Positions 33,681 to 46,184 of a stretch of DNA of 64,000 nucleotides are shown here, piece by piece. The DNA is from Diplolepis rosae (taxonomy: Eukaryota; Arthropoda; Insecta; Hymenoptera; Diplolepididae). The stretch spans positions 496,001-560,000 of the forward strand of contig JAPYXD010000700.1 in NCBI GenBank assembly GCA_030998225.1, written 5' to 3'. Position numbers and translations under genes: made by a program. Under the pieces are notes generated by a model. That model worked only from the letters and a program-made list of their open reading frames with translations, did no database searches and was not told the origin of the DNA. Position 1 is the first letter of the stretch, and the number at the start of each line of letters is the position of its first letter.

Positions 33681-34865
33681 ATAATAATAGGCAATGGAAT
33701 CCAGGACAGTATAAAAACTTCAACTTAGGACAGTTTCAAAATCGAAATAAACCATATTAAAATAGATACGACCAAATAACCAATCACAAAAACCTCATCA
33801 GGAAAACTCCAAAGCTCTCCCCAGCACGGGTGCACTGAGAAATGCATAAATCGACAACCACTGGCATCCACTTCTACATATCATACAACAACGACAATAA
33901 ATATTTCAAAGTCCACTTCGATCCCATCAATTATAATATCAACGGAAGGTTTAGAAAATCCAACACACATAATGATTGATACTGGTGCTGCTCGAAATTT
34001 CATTGAACAAAAGGTTCTCAACCCTGAAGTACCAATAAATAGCCAAAACGTATTAAAACTTACAGGAATTAATGATTCATCACTTTACACATTAGGACAG
34101 GTAAAAATAAACATTTTTGGTTATCCAACGATATTTAATATTATTCCGAATGAAGTCCTAGTAGAAGAAGATGGAGTATTAGGATCAGAATTTTTTCTAG
34201 ATAATAGAGTAAATATAAATTATACTTCAAAATGCTTAGAAATTGAGAACCACTGTTACCCTTTTAACATAAATGAAATGCCAATAACATTATCAGTCCC
34301 AATAGTTAATTTAGAAGGCTTTGAAGAACAAGAATTTTATAAACAAATTGTAAATTTAAATAATTTCAAACAAACAAATAACGAAGATTTATCAAGTAAA
34401 ATATTAAATAACTTTTTAAGAACTGACAATTCTCTAATTAACTCGTGCAAAATTTATAATGTAACAGACGAAGACGGAGTAGAATGTATTAAAAAACTTC
34501 TTCGAATAGACCATTTGATTCAAGATGAATATGAACATGTAGAAAAATTAATTAAAAATAATGCAGACAGATTTCAAATACCAGGAGAACCACTTGAAGC
34601 TAATAATGTATTACAGCATTCAATTCCTACTGTAGATGACGCTCCAATTTTTTCAAGACAATGTAGATTTCCCCCAGTTCACAAGGAAGAAATTGCGAGA
34701 CAAGTCGATGAATTACTAAAATTAACAAAATTAAGCCCTCACAATCGCCATATAACACTCCAGTGTGGATAGTTCCTAAAAAACCTGATTCTCAAGGAAA
34801 AATAAAATGGAGAATGGTTCTTGATTTTCGTAAACTAAATGAAAAAACAATTGGCGATTCGTATG
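33681..34865 (+). pseudogene. Protease and RT start, element H copy 1
   Basis: The frame from 33972 opens with the protease motif IDTGAARNFIEQ. The 266-codon frame ends at 34772 because of a single-base shift near 34735. The next frame continues with [20 protein letters not shown] and [17 protein letters not shown], the RT finger motifs. Homology to RT stops at about 34865. 33681-34130 is nearly identical to 44439-44886. Confidence 0.85.
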
Positions 34866-36468
34866 ATAATTCTTACCTATTTTTACGATTTTCCTAACGT
34901 ATATTTGAAAGGTAACGTTCACAATAATTTTGTAATCCTTTCACTGCTAATTGGAGCATCTGCCTCACACAGTGAAATTTTTTACTATTATTAATTGGCG
35001 ATCATGCCTTATTTAAGGTAAAACTAAAAATTCAATTATTGATTTAATTAATAGTGAATTCTCAATTCCAAAAGTGCATTTTAAGCGGGTAGAGCTTTCA
35101 TTTGGCAAGACTTAAATTTTGAGTTAAGTTAAACAATTCTTCAAATAATTTTTGGACCTTTAATACACTAAATACTTCATGATAGTAAACGGAACCAAAA
35201 ATTTATTTGTTATACAGAAGTTATTTGACAAAAAAAATTCTAGTAATAAAACTGTACTTCTTTGTCTTGATGAACACAGACTTTCAAAGTAACGTTAGCT
35301 TAAAGTAAACTTCTAACTTAAAAAGTTATCTCCAGTTCATATAATATTAAAATTTTAGACTTAATTAATTATAAGATCTAATAATTATAACTAACATATC
35401 TATAAATTATTTATTCAAATTACTAACTAGGAACTTTTCAGCTCTCAACTGTTAATTTCTTTCATAGTCATTTAAGATGTTAGTAATATGATATGCATAT
35501 CAATTTTAATTATAAAATTTCCGTGTTTCAAAATTAAGCTTATTGAATAATCAGTAAGATGGCAATAATTTGTAATAATATGACAATTTTATGGATAACT
35601 GAATTGGCTGATATTCCTGGAATTCCGTTGAACAAGATCATCATAAAATAGTTTTTCTGCGAAATTCTATTAGTGTTCAAGGTAATATCCTCAATTCTAA
35701 TAATATTCGAATCCACAATTTTCTTATCGTGTTTTATTTTAATGAAAATAACTGTGTCAAAATTAATTTATAAAATGCAAGGATTCTAAAACAAAATTTT
35801 TCAATGCATTACCTTCTAAATTTCGCATAGCAAATTCTGACGGAATATCAGTAAATTCAGATTGTGTATCTATATTGCATACTTTACTACCTAACACATT
35901 ATATATTATAGGAACGTAATCAGCTATACTAAAAATTAGTAATTAAAAAAAAAATAAGAAAAAAAAGTGTTTTCATTAAAATTTATATCCCAATTATAAA
36001 ATTATTGAATAGAAAACGATTTCAATCTCTATATAACTCTAAATATTTTATACTGTTAATACCATTTTCATAACAACAATAGTTCATACAAATAAAACAT
36101 CCGAAGTGATTATTAAATGATTTTTTTTTAAAGTTTCAGCTACATAATATACGAGTTTTGTGTGTAGTTATGGTGGACAATGAACATTAACTAAATTAAT
36201 TGTTGATAGCTAAATTTTTGAACGACAATCTAACACAAATCCTTTCCATGACATCAAAATATTTATATAATTTTCTGAATGTGCAGGTGTGGAACAACAT
36301 TTTCAGGAGACATGGATAATTGATGAAGCAATGCTTTTTATTTGCATCCACTCTAGAAATTCGAACACAGCATGAGATACAACCTTTTCAGCATTCAGAA
36401 AACCCAAGGATGTTCCCACGCTATTTCCAGACAAACTAGATGATAACCTAAGCCTCAAAAATCAACGG
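34866..36468. other. Unassigned sequence
   Basis: AT-rich sequence between the broken RT and the env remnant. No frames could be assigned; probably decayed internal sequence of element E or unrelated insertion. Confidence 0.35.
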
Positions 36469-38052
36469 ATGCAAAGAATGGAAATAAATATACTCAAATA
36501 CCCAGACGAACTTACTACGGATGTCACTAGTTTTCCGTCTGACCATTCGCGACCGTCAATCACTTGCATCCTTTCAGAACTGCCTACAGCTTGTGAAATA
36601 CCCAGAGTAACAAGCATTCACAGTAGTAAAAACGTGCACGTCAGACATAATAAAAGCAGAAGTAAATAATATTCATTAGGATTTAAGCAAGAAAACTAAT
36701 CAAATTCAAATCATTCAAAAAGAATTAAATGAAACCATCGGCAAAATAGAATCGCAAGGACAATATTGGAATGATTACATGTATTATGAAAAAATGATGC
36801 AATGGTCAACTCATTTCGAACTAAAATTGGAAAATTTATATGAAATAATAAAACAATTCATTAAAATAACAGAATACGCACGAGAAGGCAAATTACACCC
36901 TTCGACAATTTCCAAAGCCCAACTGCAAGAAGTAATCACTGAAATACACACTAAAATGGAAGATTACGAATTTCTGATTCCCACTTCACACATTAGAGTG
37001 GAATTACTTTCACAAATTGGCAAAACGGACCTCAAAATTAAATCTGGAAAATTACTAATATCAGTAGACATCCCATTGCTAGATAGAAAAGCACTACAAT
37101 GATATAAAATTTATCCATTTCCTGTGTACCAGAACCTTTCAGGAAATTATACAAGAGCCATCTACATTTTGCCAAGAAAACAATATATTGCCCTGACAGA
37201 AGACGAAAGAAAATTCTTTTTGGCAGATAAAGAGTATTATGACACCTGCCAGAAAACAATCTATCACACAATTTGCGAAAACACCCAACCAATACACGAA
37301 ACCGTCACAACTACGTCCTGCGAATGTCAAATGCTTACACGCCCTTCAATGGAAATTTTAAAGCAATGTGATATAAAAATAAACACAAAAAATTCAGTTT
37401 TTTGGAAGCATATTCCACCCTTAAACGCATGGTTATTTTCAACTAAAAAACCAGAGCCAATCAGCATCACCTGTAAAAAGGGAAGAACAGAAAAAGGACA
37501 TATTACAAATTCAGGAATATTAAGATTAAGTGCAGGGTATATTGTCAGAACGGAACAGACAACTTTAATTGGAACTCAAATAAACGTAAACTCAGAAGAA
37601 TTTATCTACAACCCCGGATTTTCATTGAATATATCAGAAATTTCCCCAATAATCTATAAAACGATGCATATTCCTACGATAACATCATTTTTTGGGAAAC
37701 AGAAAAGGATAAAAAATTAAAAAATCTGCATACGGAAGAGTCACTCTCTACCATAGAAGAACAACTTCTCGACATGGAAAATAATCATTATAACCATAAA
37801 TTAATCCAAAAATATTGGTTAGGAGGGTCCAGCATCCTAACCTTATTAATAATAACAACAATAATATACCTCACACAAGGAATAATCCGTAAAAACTGTA
37901 AAACCTGCAATAGTAAAAATATAAACATAAAAGAAAACCAAGAGGAAATAGAACTACAACCCCTTTCGGTAGACAACAAAACAAACACAGAAGAAATTCA
38001 CCCCCTTCCAAGAGTATTAACAATCCCAACAACAAATGTTAGAATTGCATAA
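36469..38052 (+). pseudogene. Errantivirus-type envelope remnant
   Basis: Frames at 36469-36669, 36779-37102, 37124-37720 and 37774-38052 line up as one decayed envelope gene of the insect endogenous-retrovirus (baculovirus-F-like) type: helical heptad-rich segment, cysteine-rich ectodomain and, in the last frame, a hydrophobic membrane segment (about 37815-37880) with a basic stop-transfer cluster and short cytoplasmic tail. It is broken by a TGA at 37100-37102, a TAA at 37718-37720 with a frame change before the membrane segment, and at least one frame change before 36779. No intact signal peptide was found. Not functional as it stands. Confidence 0.7.
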
Positions 38053-38085
38053 ACAAATGCAAGTCGTTGAGGACAACGACACTTT

Positions 38086-38099
38086 TAAGGAGGGAGGAC
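38086..38099 (+). promoter_or_regulatory. Polypurine tract-like sequence
   Basis: AAGGAGGGAGGACAAG follows the env remnant. The same AAGGAGGGAGGAC core stands directly before LTR2 at 42545. It may mark the original 3' end of an env-bearing element, but no LTR start is evident after it. Confidence 0.45.
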
Positions 38100-40562
38100 A
38101 AGTACCCAAGTACACAAAATTTTTTGCTAAAAATCACCCTGAATTACGATACATCATTACGGATACCACCAGGAATATACAATAATTAATCAGAATAGTG
38201 GCAGCTATAATAAACTAACAATCAAAGCAACAGAGGAAAAAAAATAAGGATCATAGAAAGTACGAGGAGTTTAGCCGTAGCAAGCTAACAAACCACTCCC
38301 ACTTGAGAAAGAAATTAATCACACCCACCGAGAGCAACCATAATGAATTATAATCCAATCACATAAAGAAATGCAATGTGACACCTTACTGAACGCAGCG
38401 TATCACTAGCAGTCGAGACTCCCGACAACATGGCCAGAGCGTAACCACCATGGAGGCACAAGTGATACATATAGGTATGCAGAACAGCGAACTCCACATA
38501 CGGTATGCTATCCGGTCAGAAAATTTCAAACGAACAATCAAATTCAGGAGATTCCATTAACAATAATTGAATAATATCCGCGAAGAATAAAAGATGTGCA
38601 TTGCTATACAACCATAAACCTTTAATCATGTGGATCAATCAGAATTGAGCCACATAACTAAGGGTTTCTCCGAACTATAAGGGGACATATCTCCATTGTT
38701 AACACAATACTAGAATTAACTGCAACAATGTTTTGATTAATTGACTATTTACCACTTAAAGGGATAAAGCCAATTTTTGGTCAATAAAAATAATCAGGAG
38801 CATGGCAATTAACAAAGCCGTTATTGGTAAAATCGGGTAACGCAAAACTCAACCATGAATTTTCAATTATAAATTACCCGATTTGGCCAATAAATGAGCT
38901 CGTGCCAGCCAAATTAACCTAGAAATAAGCAGTAAATGGAATCACTAAAATAACCATAAAATGCATTCCCAGAATTTGGATTATAATCAGATTATAAGTT
39001 AAAGATAGGGTAGAATTTTGTAAAATAACAATACTTTTAAGAAAATGTTTTTATTTCAATTACACAGAACTAAGTTAACATTTTAGTCAACTGAAGTTTT
39101 ATGCAGTGACATGAAAAAGGAAATTTCCTGGCAAAATTATAATTTACGATGAATTTTATACTGAATTACAGTTTTTCAAAAGGATGCAGGGCAGTTTGGC
39201 AATTTTAAATACCTGTAATCAAAAACATCATAAATAACATCAAATTTGTGTTAGCTTTGTAAAATAGAAATTTGGGAAGTTTCCAAGAGTTTTTAGCAAT
39301 GTTCAATTATATTAACTAAGGAGAGACAAAACTTTGATGTTCTTTTTTTTTATCAAGAAATAATGTCGATAAAATTGTAAATGCATTGTGAGTATCTATG
39401 CAACGTCATAAATGCATGTGCAATTTCGACATACTTAACGAGCACTTACAAAAACAAGGCATGGTTATTTAAACCATTACCATGAAAGCTTCAGGGAGAT
39501 GTAACAGCATGAATGCTCCTCAATCTTCATGCTACCTTAATACAGCTATATTAACACAGCAACCAAATTCGGGTGATCCTGTGGCTAAAAACGATGAAAT
39601 TCTCCGCATAACCTGAAAATACTTCATCGAAAATTTATACACCTTCAATTATGTATACCGATCGGATTTGGCCTACATAATTTAGCGTCCCTACATAAAC
39701 GCACGCACACATATCTGTGTATGTGTGAATACAGGTGCTATATGGAATTATCAATTATATATTGATAAGCCCATATCCCACAGCATAAAAATTTTTAACC
39801 TAGCAATAACTAATTAATAATATAATCGATCCGAAAAATTACACCTAAGCCCATAGCACGCCATCCTTGGTACAAATTTCAAGTTTATAACAATCAACTA
39901 TGCTACCCAGGATGGTTGCAACAGAGGTAATAGAAAAAAAAATGAGAAGAATATATATAAACAAAAAATTTTATCACAAGTAAAAGGAAATTGAATTCAT
40001 TTCAAAATAAGTTAAATGTTAAACTAAAGGAAAAGGAGGGAACAGCATCGGATGATGGGAGAGACGGGCTGACAGGGATATTCCTCATAAAGAAAATGAG
40101 GATAGGAATTACGCTCACCCCCTCCACGCGCCTCTCAAGCAATTCCGTTGTTTTTTTTTCTCTTCTCTTTGTTCTTGTTTTTATTTTTAGGAATATAAGA
40201 AAACGTAATTACTAAACTCGCTAAATTAGACCGCAATATGTTATTTAATATTCTACTAGATGTATATTTATATACACACATTTATGAGTGTGCATATAAA
40301 TGTATTATTAGATACTTCATATCTTTTAAACGGAATCAATTTTATTTAATTAATATAACCTAGTTATTAAGGAAAAAATGGTATAAGTATGAGAGAGACT
40401 AACGGAGAAGGCTCGAGCGAAAACGTAATATAATAATTAACCATAAAATTGCTGCCCATCTGTCAATCTCTCAAGCATAGTTCCATAAAAATGTCATTTA
40501 TTAAAACAAAAATTAAGAAGTATATTATAAAACATTGTTAAAAATTAGAAGAAGCTTAATAT
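38100..40562. other. No gene seen
   Basis: Long AT-rich stretch, possibly 3' untranslated sequence of element E. The frame 39991-40215 (+) has no family motif. Confidence 0.35.
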
Positions 40563-41824
40563 CTAACAAGAATCGTCGTGATCCTCCTCGATCCACACAA
40601 CCTCCAACTTGGGCACTGAAAAGAAAAAAAAAGGGAATGAGTGAGTAGACACAAGGACTAGAAGTGGAAACAGAACAAAGTTCAAGAATAGACATGAGAA
40701 AATGCCGGTATCAATCAGCATACTCTTTCTGTTTCAAGAATGGCAACAATAAACAAGATACGCACGCGAATCATCCAGATGGATAGTGCCACACCTGCAG
40801 GATCTTTCTCCAGAATCTCCCAGAAGGAACTGTCCACAGGGACAAAATCGCCCAGAAGTGCCGGGAACGCTGAGAACAAACAGACAGAGGTTACTTAACA
40901 TAAATATACAACAACAAAAAAAGGAGAACAAAAAGGGGGAGTACTACAAGACACTCACCCCAGGCATATCGGAGACGAAGGAAGCACGTGGTGACATGGG
41001 AGCCGGGCAGACATAGCTACATGGCTACTTATCAACGCCAGCAACTCGTTGGCGCGAAGTAATGCGACCTCCTACGCATCCATGGCCTCCTGCTCAATGG
41101 GAAGTGTTCCCGCACAAGATGGATTCCCTTTTCGAGGTCTGCCCCGACCTCTTTTGAAGGTAGCGGATCCCAGACGCTTCAAATGGGTCTCCTGACTCCT
41201 AAACCGCCCTATGGTATGAAGTAGCCAACTTCAGAATATTGCCCAGCAAACTACCAGGAGCTTGGCGGGGTAGAAGTTTCGGCCGTCCCAGTATTCCTGA
41301 AATAAATAAAACAAAAATCAAACCAACACTCAAAAAGGAAACAAAAACACGCGACCAACATAAGCGAAGGTACGGAAAAGGTTACGCAAAAATCACCTTT
41401 AGACGAGACCAACAGAAATACCGCAAGAAGACAGAAGGACCTTGTTGTCTAAGATCCTTGTCTTCAACTCCACCGAAGAAACACGCAAAAGAACTCCCCG
41501 ACGCTTCCCACCCAGGCGACGCACGATATGAAAATCCCTAGCACAAACCGAAGGCCTGTCAAGATCTTTGAATACTCGGACCACCGCTGCAATAGCCTTG
41601 GTCGACAGGACGTTCGAGACCGCAACGTGATGAACCCCTAACCAATCTTCCAGTTCCGAGACACGCACGACCAAACTATCGCGACGAAGTTTGCGGCCCA
41701 CACAAGCTACCGTGCTACTGGACGAAGAAGGACTAGGGCTGTCTAGCCACGATAACTCAAAATCTTCAACAGCCTGCGCAAATTTTCCGGATAGGAGCCC
41801 TGAGCTATCATCGGGGTTAGACAT
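40563..41824 (-). pseudogene. Antisense spliced gene-like unit
   Basis: A 142-codon frame starts at ATG 41824 (MSNPDDSSGLLS) and ends at 41399. It has a serine run and a positively charged half (DFHIVRRLGGKRRGVLLRVS) that loosely recalls ORF1-type RNA-binding proteins of non-LTR elements. Downstream are three strong splice-site pairs: acceptor 41297/donor 40958, acceptor 40870/donor about 40763, acceptor 40616. The last exon reads PKLEVVWIEEDHDDSC and a stop at 40565-40563. The middle exon has several stops but still holds an AT-hook-like KRGRGRPRKG. It lies antisense to element E. It may be a decayed protein gene or a spliced non-coding RNA; the product is unrecognised. Confidence 0.4.
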
Positions 41825-42544
41825 GACCAAGACCCGCGAGAACCGAAGCTAACTCTGACCCGCACTTGAAAATGATGTTACTTTATATGGGTACTTACCA
41901 GGGAAGGAGGAGGATGCACCCCCCCGGAGCCTTCAAGCACAGAGGGATACCCAATTGGCGGCAACTTTCCTCGCAGGACATAGTCTCGGCAGAAGAATTG
42001 GAGTGATCACTCTCCATGTTAGAACAAGAATGAAGTCCCCGCTTGATAGCTTCTTAGGATAGAGCCGCTCAGGAAAATCCCACCAAGGCAGAACTCCTAG
42101 GGAACACGTGCACTACAACAAAGAAAAAGATCCAAAATATCGCCATGTCAACTTCTATAGAAAATTGACTCATGGCAACCTCAGCATAGCATCACCATCC
42201 AGCATCTTTGAAAAATGACATAATCTTACAGCAACTGGATCCTCGAGTGTCACCGTTCTCAGGATACATATGGCCAAGTATAAAAAAAAAAAAAAAAAAA
42301 AATACAAAGAAGAACGCCTTGTCAAATTATAGTGAAAACTACTTCAGCCCTTGCAAACATCAGCTCGCAGCTGCAATATGACATCACTATTCCTTAAGAA
42401 ATATTTACTTACCAAGGAGATTCCGGAAGTGCAATCCACACCACAAATATTGGGGCCCACAACTCAATATAGAACGCCCACTACACTTTTTCTCACTAAT
42501 TCACGGAAGACACTTATTATTTCATCGAGGACGATGATTATTCT

Positions 42545-42557
42545 AAGGAGGGAGGAC
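42545..42557 (+). promoter_or_regulatory. Polypurine tract before LTR2
   Basis: AAGGAGGGAGGAC directly abuts the TG of LTR2, as expected for plus-strand priming. It shows that LTR2 is a true 3' LTR of element E, whereas LTR1 is flanked by host-element sequence on both sides. Confidence 0.8.
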
Positions 42558-44438
42558 TGTTACATCCCAGTAACTTTTAAAATTTTATATTGCCCCTGTG
42601 CAAGCGCAACACTCCAAACACCAAGGATAGCGAGGAAGACACTATTCAAATATAATAGTGTTTCTATGATAAATTATCATATGGACCGGGTAGCTGTGCG
42701 CATGAGGTAAACCTATGTATACCTCACGTCGACGAATCGGTTTGACACATGGTAATAAGTGATAAAGAAGAACAGCGCTCTGTCTATATGGTAATTGCAC
42801 CCCTGGTAATGAGTCAGTGACTCACACCGCGTGCCGATAAAGTAGTAACGCTGTGCTAATAACCTAATGAGAGAATGGGAAGTTATTAGCACAGTTTCAT
42901 TTAAAATAATGTCTAAATAGTATACGTAGTTTACTATTACAATTAATTATTGTCATAGTAGTGTAACATTACAACTATCATTAATATAGCGGTTAGCATT
43001 GTTTATATAGTCGTAATAACATATCATTAGTAGTTATACGGTGTATGGACTGCTGATAATCAATCGAGATCTATAGACGGAAATCGACTATCGATCATGG
43101 ATCATAAATTGATTGATTGATCATCAGCAATCGATTATTAATCATGGTTAATAGATAATATAAAGCGTAGACGAATAAATTCAGAAACGAATAATTAAAA
43201 ATGCATTTATTTGGAAACTAGACATAAAATTGGGCAATAGAAGAGATAAACTCATGAATCCTTGCAGAATACGTGACGTTACACCGATTTGCTATTCGTA
43301 CGTGCCGTGCCACCGATTTGCGATTCGTACGTGCCGTGCCATCGATTTGCGATTCGTACGTGCCTTGCCGTCGATTTACGTTGATATGCTCCCACTAATA
43401 GAAGCATCAATAGTATATATACCCCAGATTCACCTCTGGAGGTTTGTCATTAAGTTCCGAACAGTTGTACGGTTGTTAGGTCTGGACCGGTAATTTAACG
43501 TCGTGAGCAGACCCTTCGATAAACGTAAGTCTCATTGGATTTCTATGAGCAACTCAACATTCGGTACTTGGTAAATAAAATCCTTGGTCCTTAAGTGGTG
43601 CAAGTCCGGAAACCGTAGTGCTAGATAGTTCCTTTGGATTACGTGTATCGTCGTATTTAGTCGTGTCGGTTAATAGTGATTTATTTCTGAAATCGGGACG
43701 AACTAACCTATCTTGTTAACAAGTGCATGTTTGATTCATTTCTCGTGTACTAAACAAGATACGTAAGCGGATAATTGATCTCATCAGTTGCTGGTGGACT
43801 TGCATCCCTTACACCATACTTCCTGCAAAATTTATCGTTGTTTTGCTATCTCAAGGAGACTCAAACGAAACCCAACTATCCTGCAAGGATTTGTGCGCGT
43901 TGACTTGCAATAATAGAAGTAATAAACGACAATCCTCTCTTTTGCCCTCTAATTTAAGAGGTAGACAAGTAAGTTATATATATAAATAAGCATCTCAAAA
44001 CTTATTATATTAACTATAACGCTAAATGTGGAGCGTGAGTTGCATACCTAGGCATCTCAAAACCTAGTATATTAGCGTAAAACGTCCACAATCAACTGCG
44101 GAAGTTACATATATAGGCATCTCAAAACCTGTATATTTGGCTCATAACCGCATAAAACTCATAACATTGCCTTCTCATCTTGAGAAGTAGTATAGGTTAC
44201 CACCTGAGTAACAAACTGTGCAACATTTTATTTATTCATAATAAATCATTTCATTTATTTATATATTTAGTGTTTTATTATCATTTTGAACAACTCAGAG
44301 CCCATAGACCTGACAAGTGACAACGTACCCACAAACAAAAATAAATTATCAGGCCTTACCAACCTGATATAATCAGCTAACCGCCTCCCTTACATCCAAA
44401 AATCCAACCTACCCTCGCCTTTTGCTCGAGACGTAACA
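42558..44438 (+). mobile_element. LTR2 of element E, 3' LTR, 1881 bp
   Basis: It differs from LTR1 by scattered single bases and by one extra 29-bp unit of the GATTTGCGATTCGTACGTGCC repeat near 43320, which accounts for the whole length difference. Hairpins lie at 43985-44006, 44048-44067 and 44109-44136. The right flank is ATAA and the same H pro sequence as after LTR1. Confidence 0.9.
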
Positions 44439-45104
44439 ATAATAATAGGCAATGGAATCCAGGACAGTATAAAAACTTCAACTTAGGACAGTTTCAAAAT
44501 CGAAATAAACCATATTAAAATAGATACGACCAAATAACCAATCACAAAAACCTCATCAGGAAAACTCCAAAGCTCTCCCCAGCACGGGTGCACTGAGAAA
44601 TGCATAAATCGACAACCACTGGCATCCACTTCTACATATCATACAACAACGACAATAAATATTTCAAAGTCCACTTCGATCCCATCAATTATAATATCAA
44701 CGGAAGGTTTAGAAAATCCAACACACATAATGATTGATACTGGTGCTGCTCGAAATTTCATTGAACAAAAGGTTCTCAACCCTGAAGTACCAATAAATAG
44801 CCAAAACGTATTAAAACTTACAGGAATTAATGATTCATCACTTCACACATTAGGACAGGTAAAAATAAACATTTTTGGTTATCCAAAAACGCAGAAAAAT
44901 GTTAAACAATTTTTAGTCTTAGCAGGATATTATAGACGATTTATAGATGGATTCTAAAAAATTGCAAGTGCTCTAAATCAACTTCTAAAAAAAGATGTAC
45001 CTTTTAATTGGACAGAAAAACAACAAGCAGCTTTCGATATTTTAAAAGCAAAATTATGTGAAAAACCATTCTACAACGACCTGATTTTTCTCAACCCTTT
45101 ATAC
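44439..45104 (+). pseudogene. Element H pro fused to RT thumb by deletion
   Basis: The first 450 bp repeat 33681-34130 (IDTGAARNFIEQ). At about 44886 the frame jumps from protease (NIFGYP) to the RT connection (NVKQFLVLAGYYRRFIDGF), so most of RT is deleted without breaking the frame at the junction. A stop follows at 44955-44957. The frame PFNWTEKQQAAFDILKAKL continues to the solo-LTR insertion at 45105. Confidence 0.85.
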
Positions 45105-46180
45105 TGTAACTTTATTTTCTTCTTACCATTTGGTTAATTGAAGAAAATATGAAATTAGTCAGTAAAATTAAGTAAAATATGATAAATTGTGGTTTCGGCT
45201 ACGTGAGAAGAAGTGAAGACCCAATCTATCTATAAAACTTTTATTTTTACTCTGAGATTTATCTTCTTACAAATAATGAGCTTGGATTAACTATTTGGTC
45301 TTTGGACAATTCTCACTCATGAAGATAAATCTCCAATATCAGTCTCGAGTATTATTAGGCTAAACATTACTTGCTTCTATACGCTTAACTTCTAACAGTT
45401 TAAAATTATTAATACAATTTTATATTACGTTCTAAAATACGCTACAATTTGATGGTTATTAACTATGACATTCATCTAATATAAGGCTCTATATAAAATA
45501 TCTCCGCAATGTGCAATTAATTGATCAAAAAGAGCTCGTAAAGTTATTTCTAATGGCTCTTTGTTATTTCTGCTCTAATTATCCAAAAGACAATATCCAA
45601 TAAGCTTCGCGTAATTCATCTTGTGCTGCGCTTGATAATTCAAATGCGCGCGCCCACGATTCTATCTCTCTCTATTTCTAACGACAGATCCTAACGGTAA
45701 GCCTAAGAGTATCGCCAGAACACGCGGCGTGCCACAAGCGTAAGGTTGTGTGCACCGAACTCAGATAAGGCGTAAAACCCCTTATCCTGCCAAGTGCTCC
45801 ACAATCATAGAAACGAATCCAAACTCAAACGAGACGTGAAACGCCTCGTTCTGCCTGGAAAGCGTTTCAAGAGCCGAATCGAGACTCGGACTAAGACGTA
45901 AAACCTCTTAGCCTGCCTCGAGAACAACTCTAGATGGCTTGTGGCTCGCTTGCGAGCCACCGACTCGCTATTCCGGTGTCAGTATCCCCTTTTTATAGCA
46001 TCTCGCTCATCTCCCACTCTGGTCCATTCATCTTGGGAGGGGATGCTGAGCTTGCGCGTTAATATTCAGCCGGATGTTGAGCTTCCCTACTTCTTGCCTG
46101 TAGAGCGATGAGCACAGTTGCCATTCTACAGGGGCTAGTCTAATCTCTTATATTTATAGGGCTTATGACGTCCGCTTACA
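45105..46180 (+). mobile_element. Solo LTR in RNase H, 1076 bp
   Basis: Starts TGTAACTTTA and ends CGCTTACA, flanked by the 4-bp duplication ATAC (45101-45104, 46181-46184). It interrupts an RNase H frame that resumes exactly on the other side. It is GC-richer in its 3' half and carries constant-loop hairpins at 45732-45911 and a perfect GGCTCGC/GCGAGCC stem at about 45946-45961. It is unrelated in sequence to the E LTR. Confidence 0.85.
45732..45911 (+). promoter_or_regulatory. Hairpin array in the solo LTR
   Basis: Hairpins CACAA-GCGTAAGG-TTGTG (45733-45750), ATAAGG-CGTAAAACC-CCTTAT (45765-45785), ACGAG-ACGTGAAACGC-CTCGT (45829-45849) and CTAAG-ACGTAAAACCT-CTTAG (45891-45911). The last three are each followed by CTGCC. 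The loops share RCGTRAAAC while the stems differ. Confidence 0.65.
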
Positions 46181-46184
46181 ATAC

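Noticed and set aside
42280..42302. Poly(A) run as the tail of a LINE insertion
   Set aside because: No reverse transcriptase, no target duplication and no 3' end sequence found beside it.
45764..45961. CRISPR-like repeat series
   Set aside because: Units are imperfect palindromes with different stems, irregular spacing and eukaryotic LTR context.
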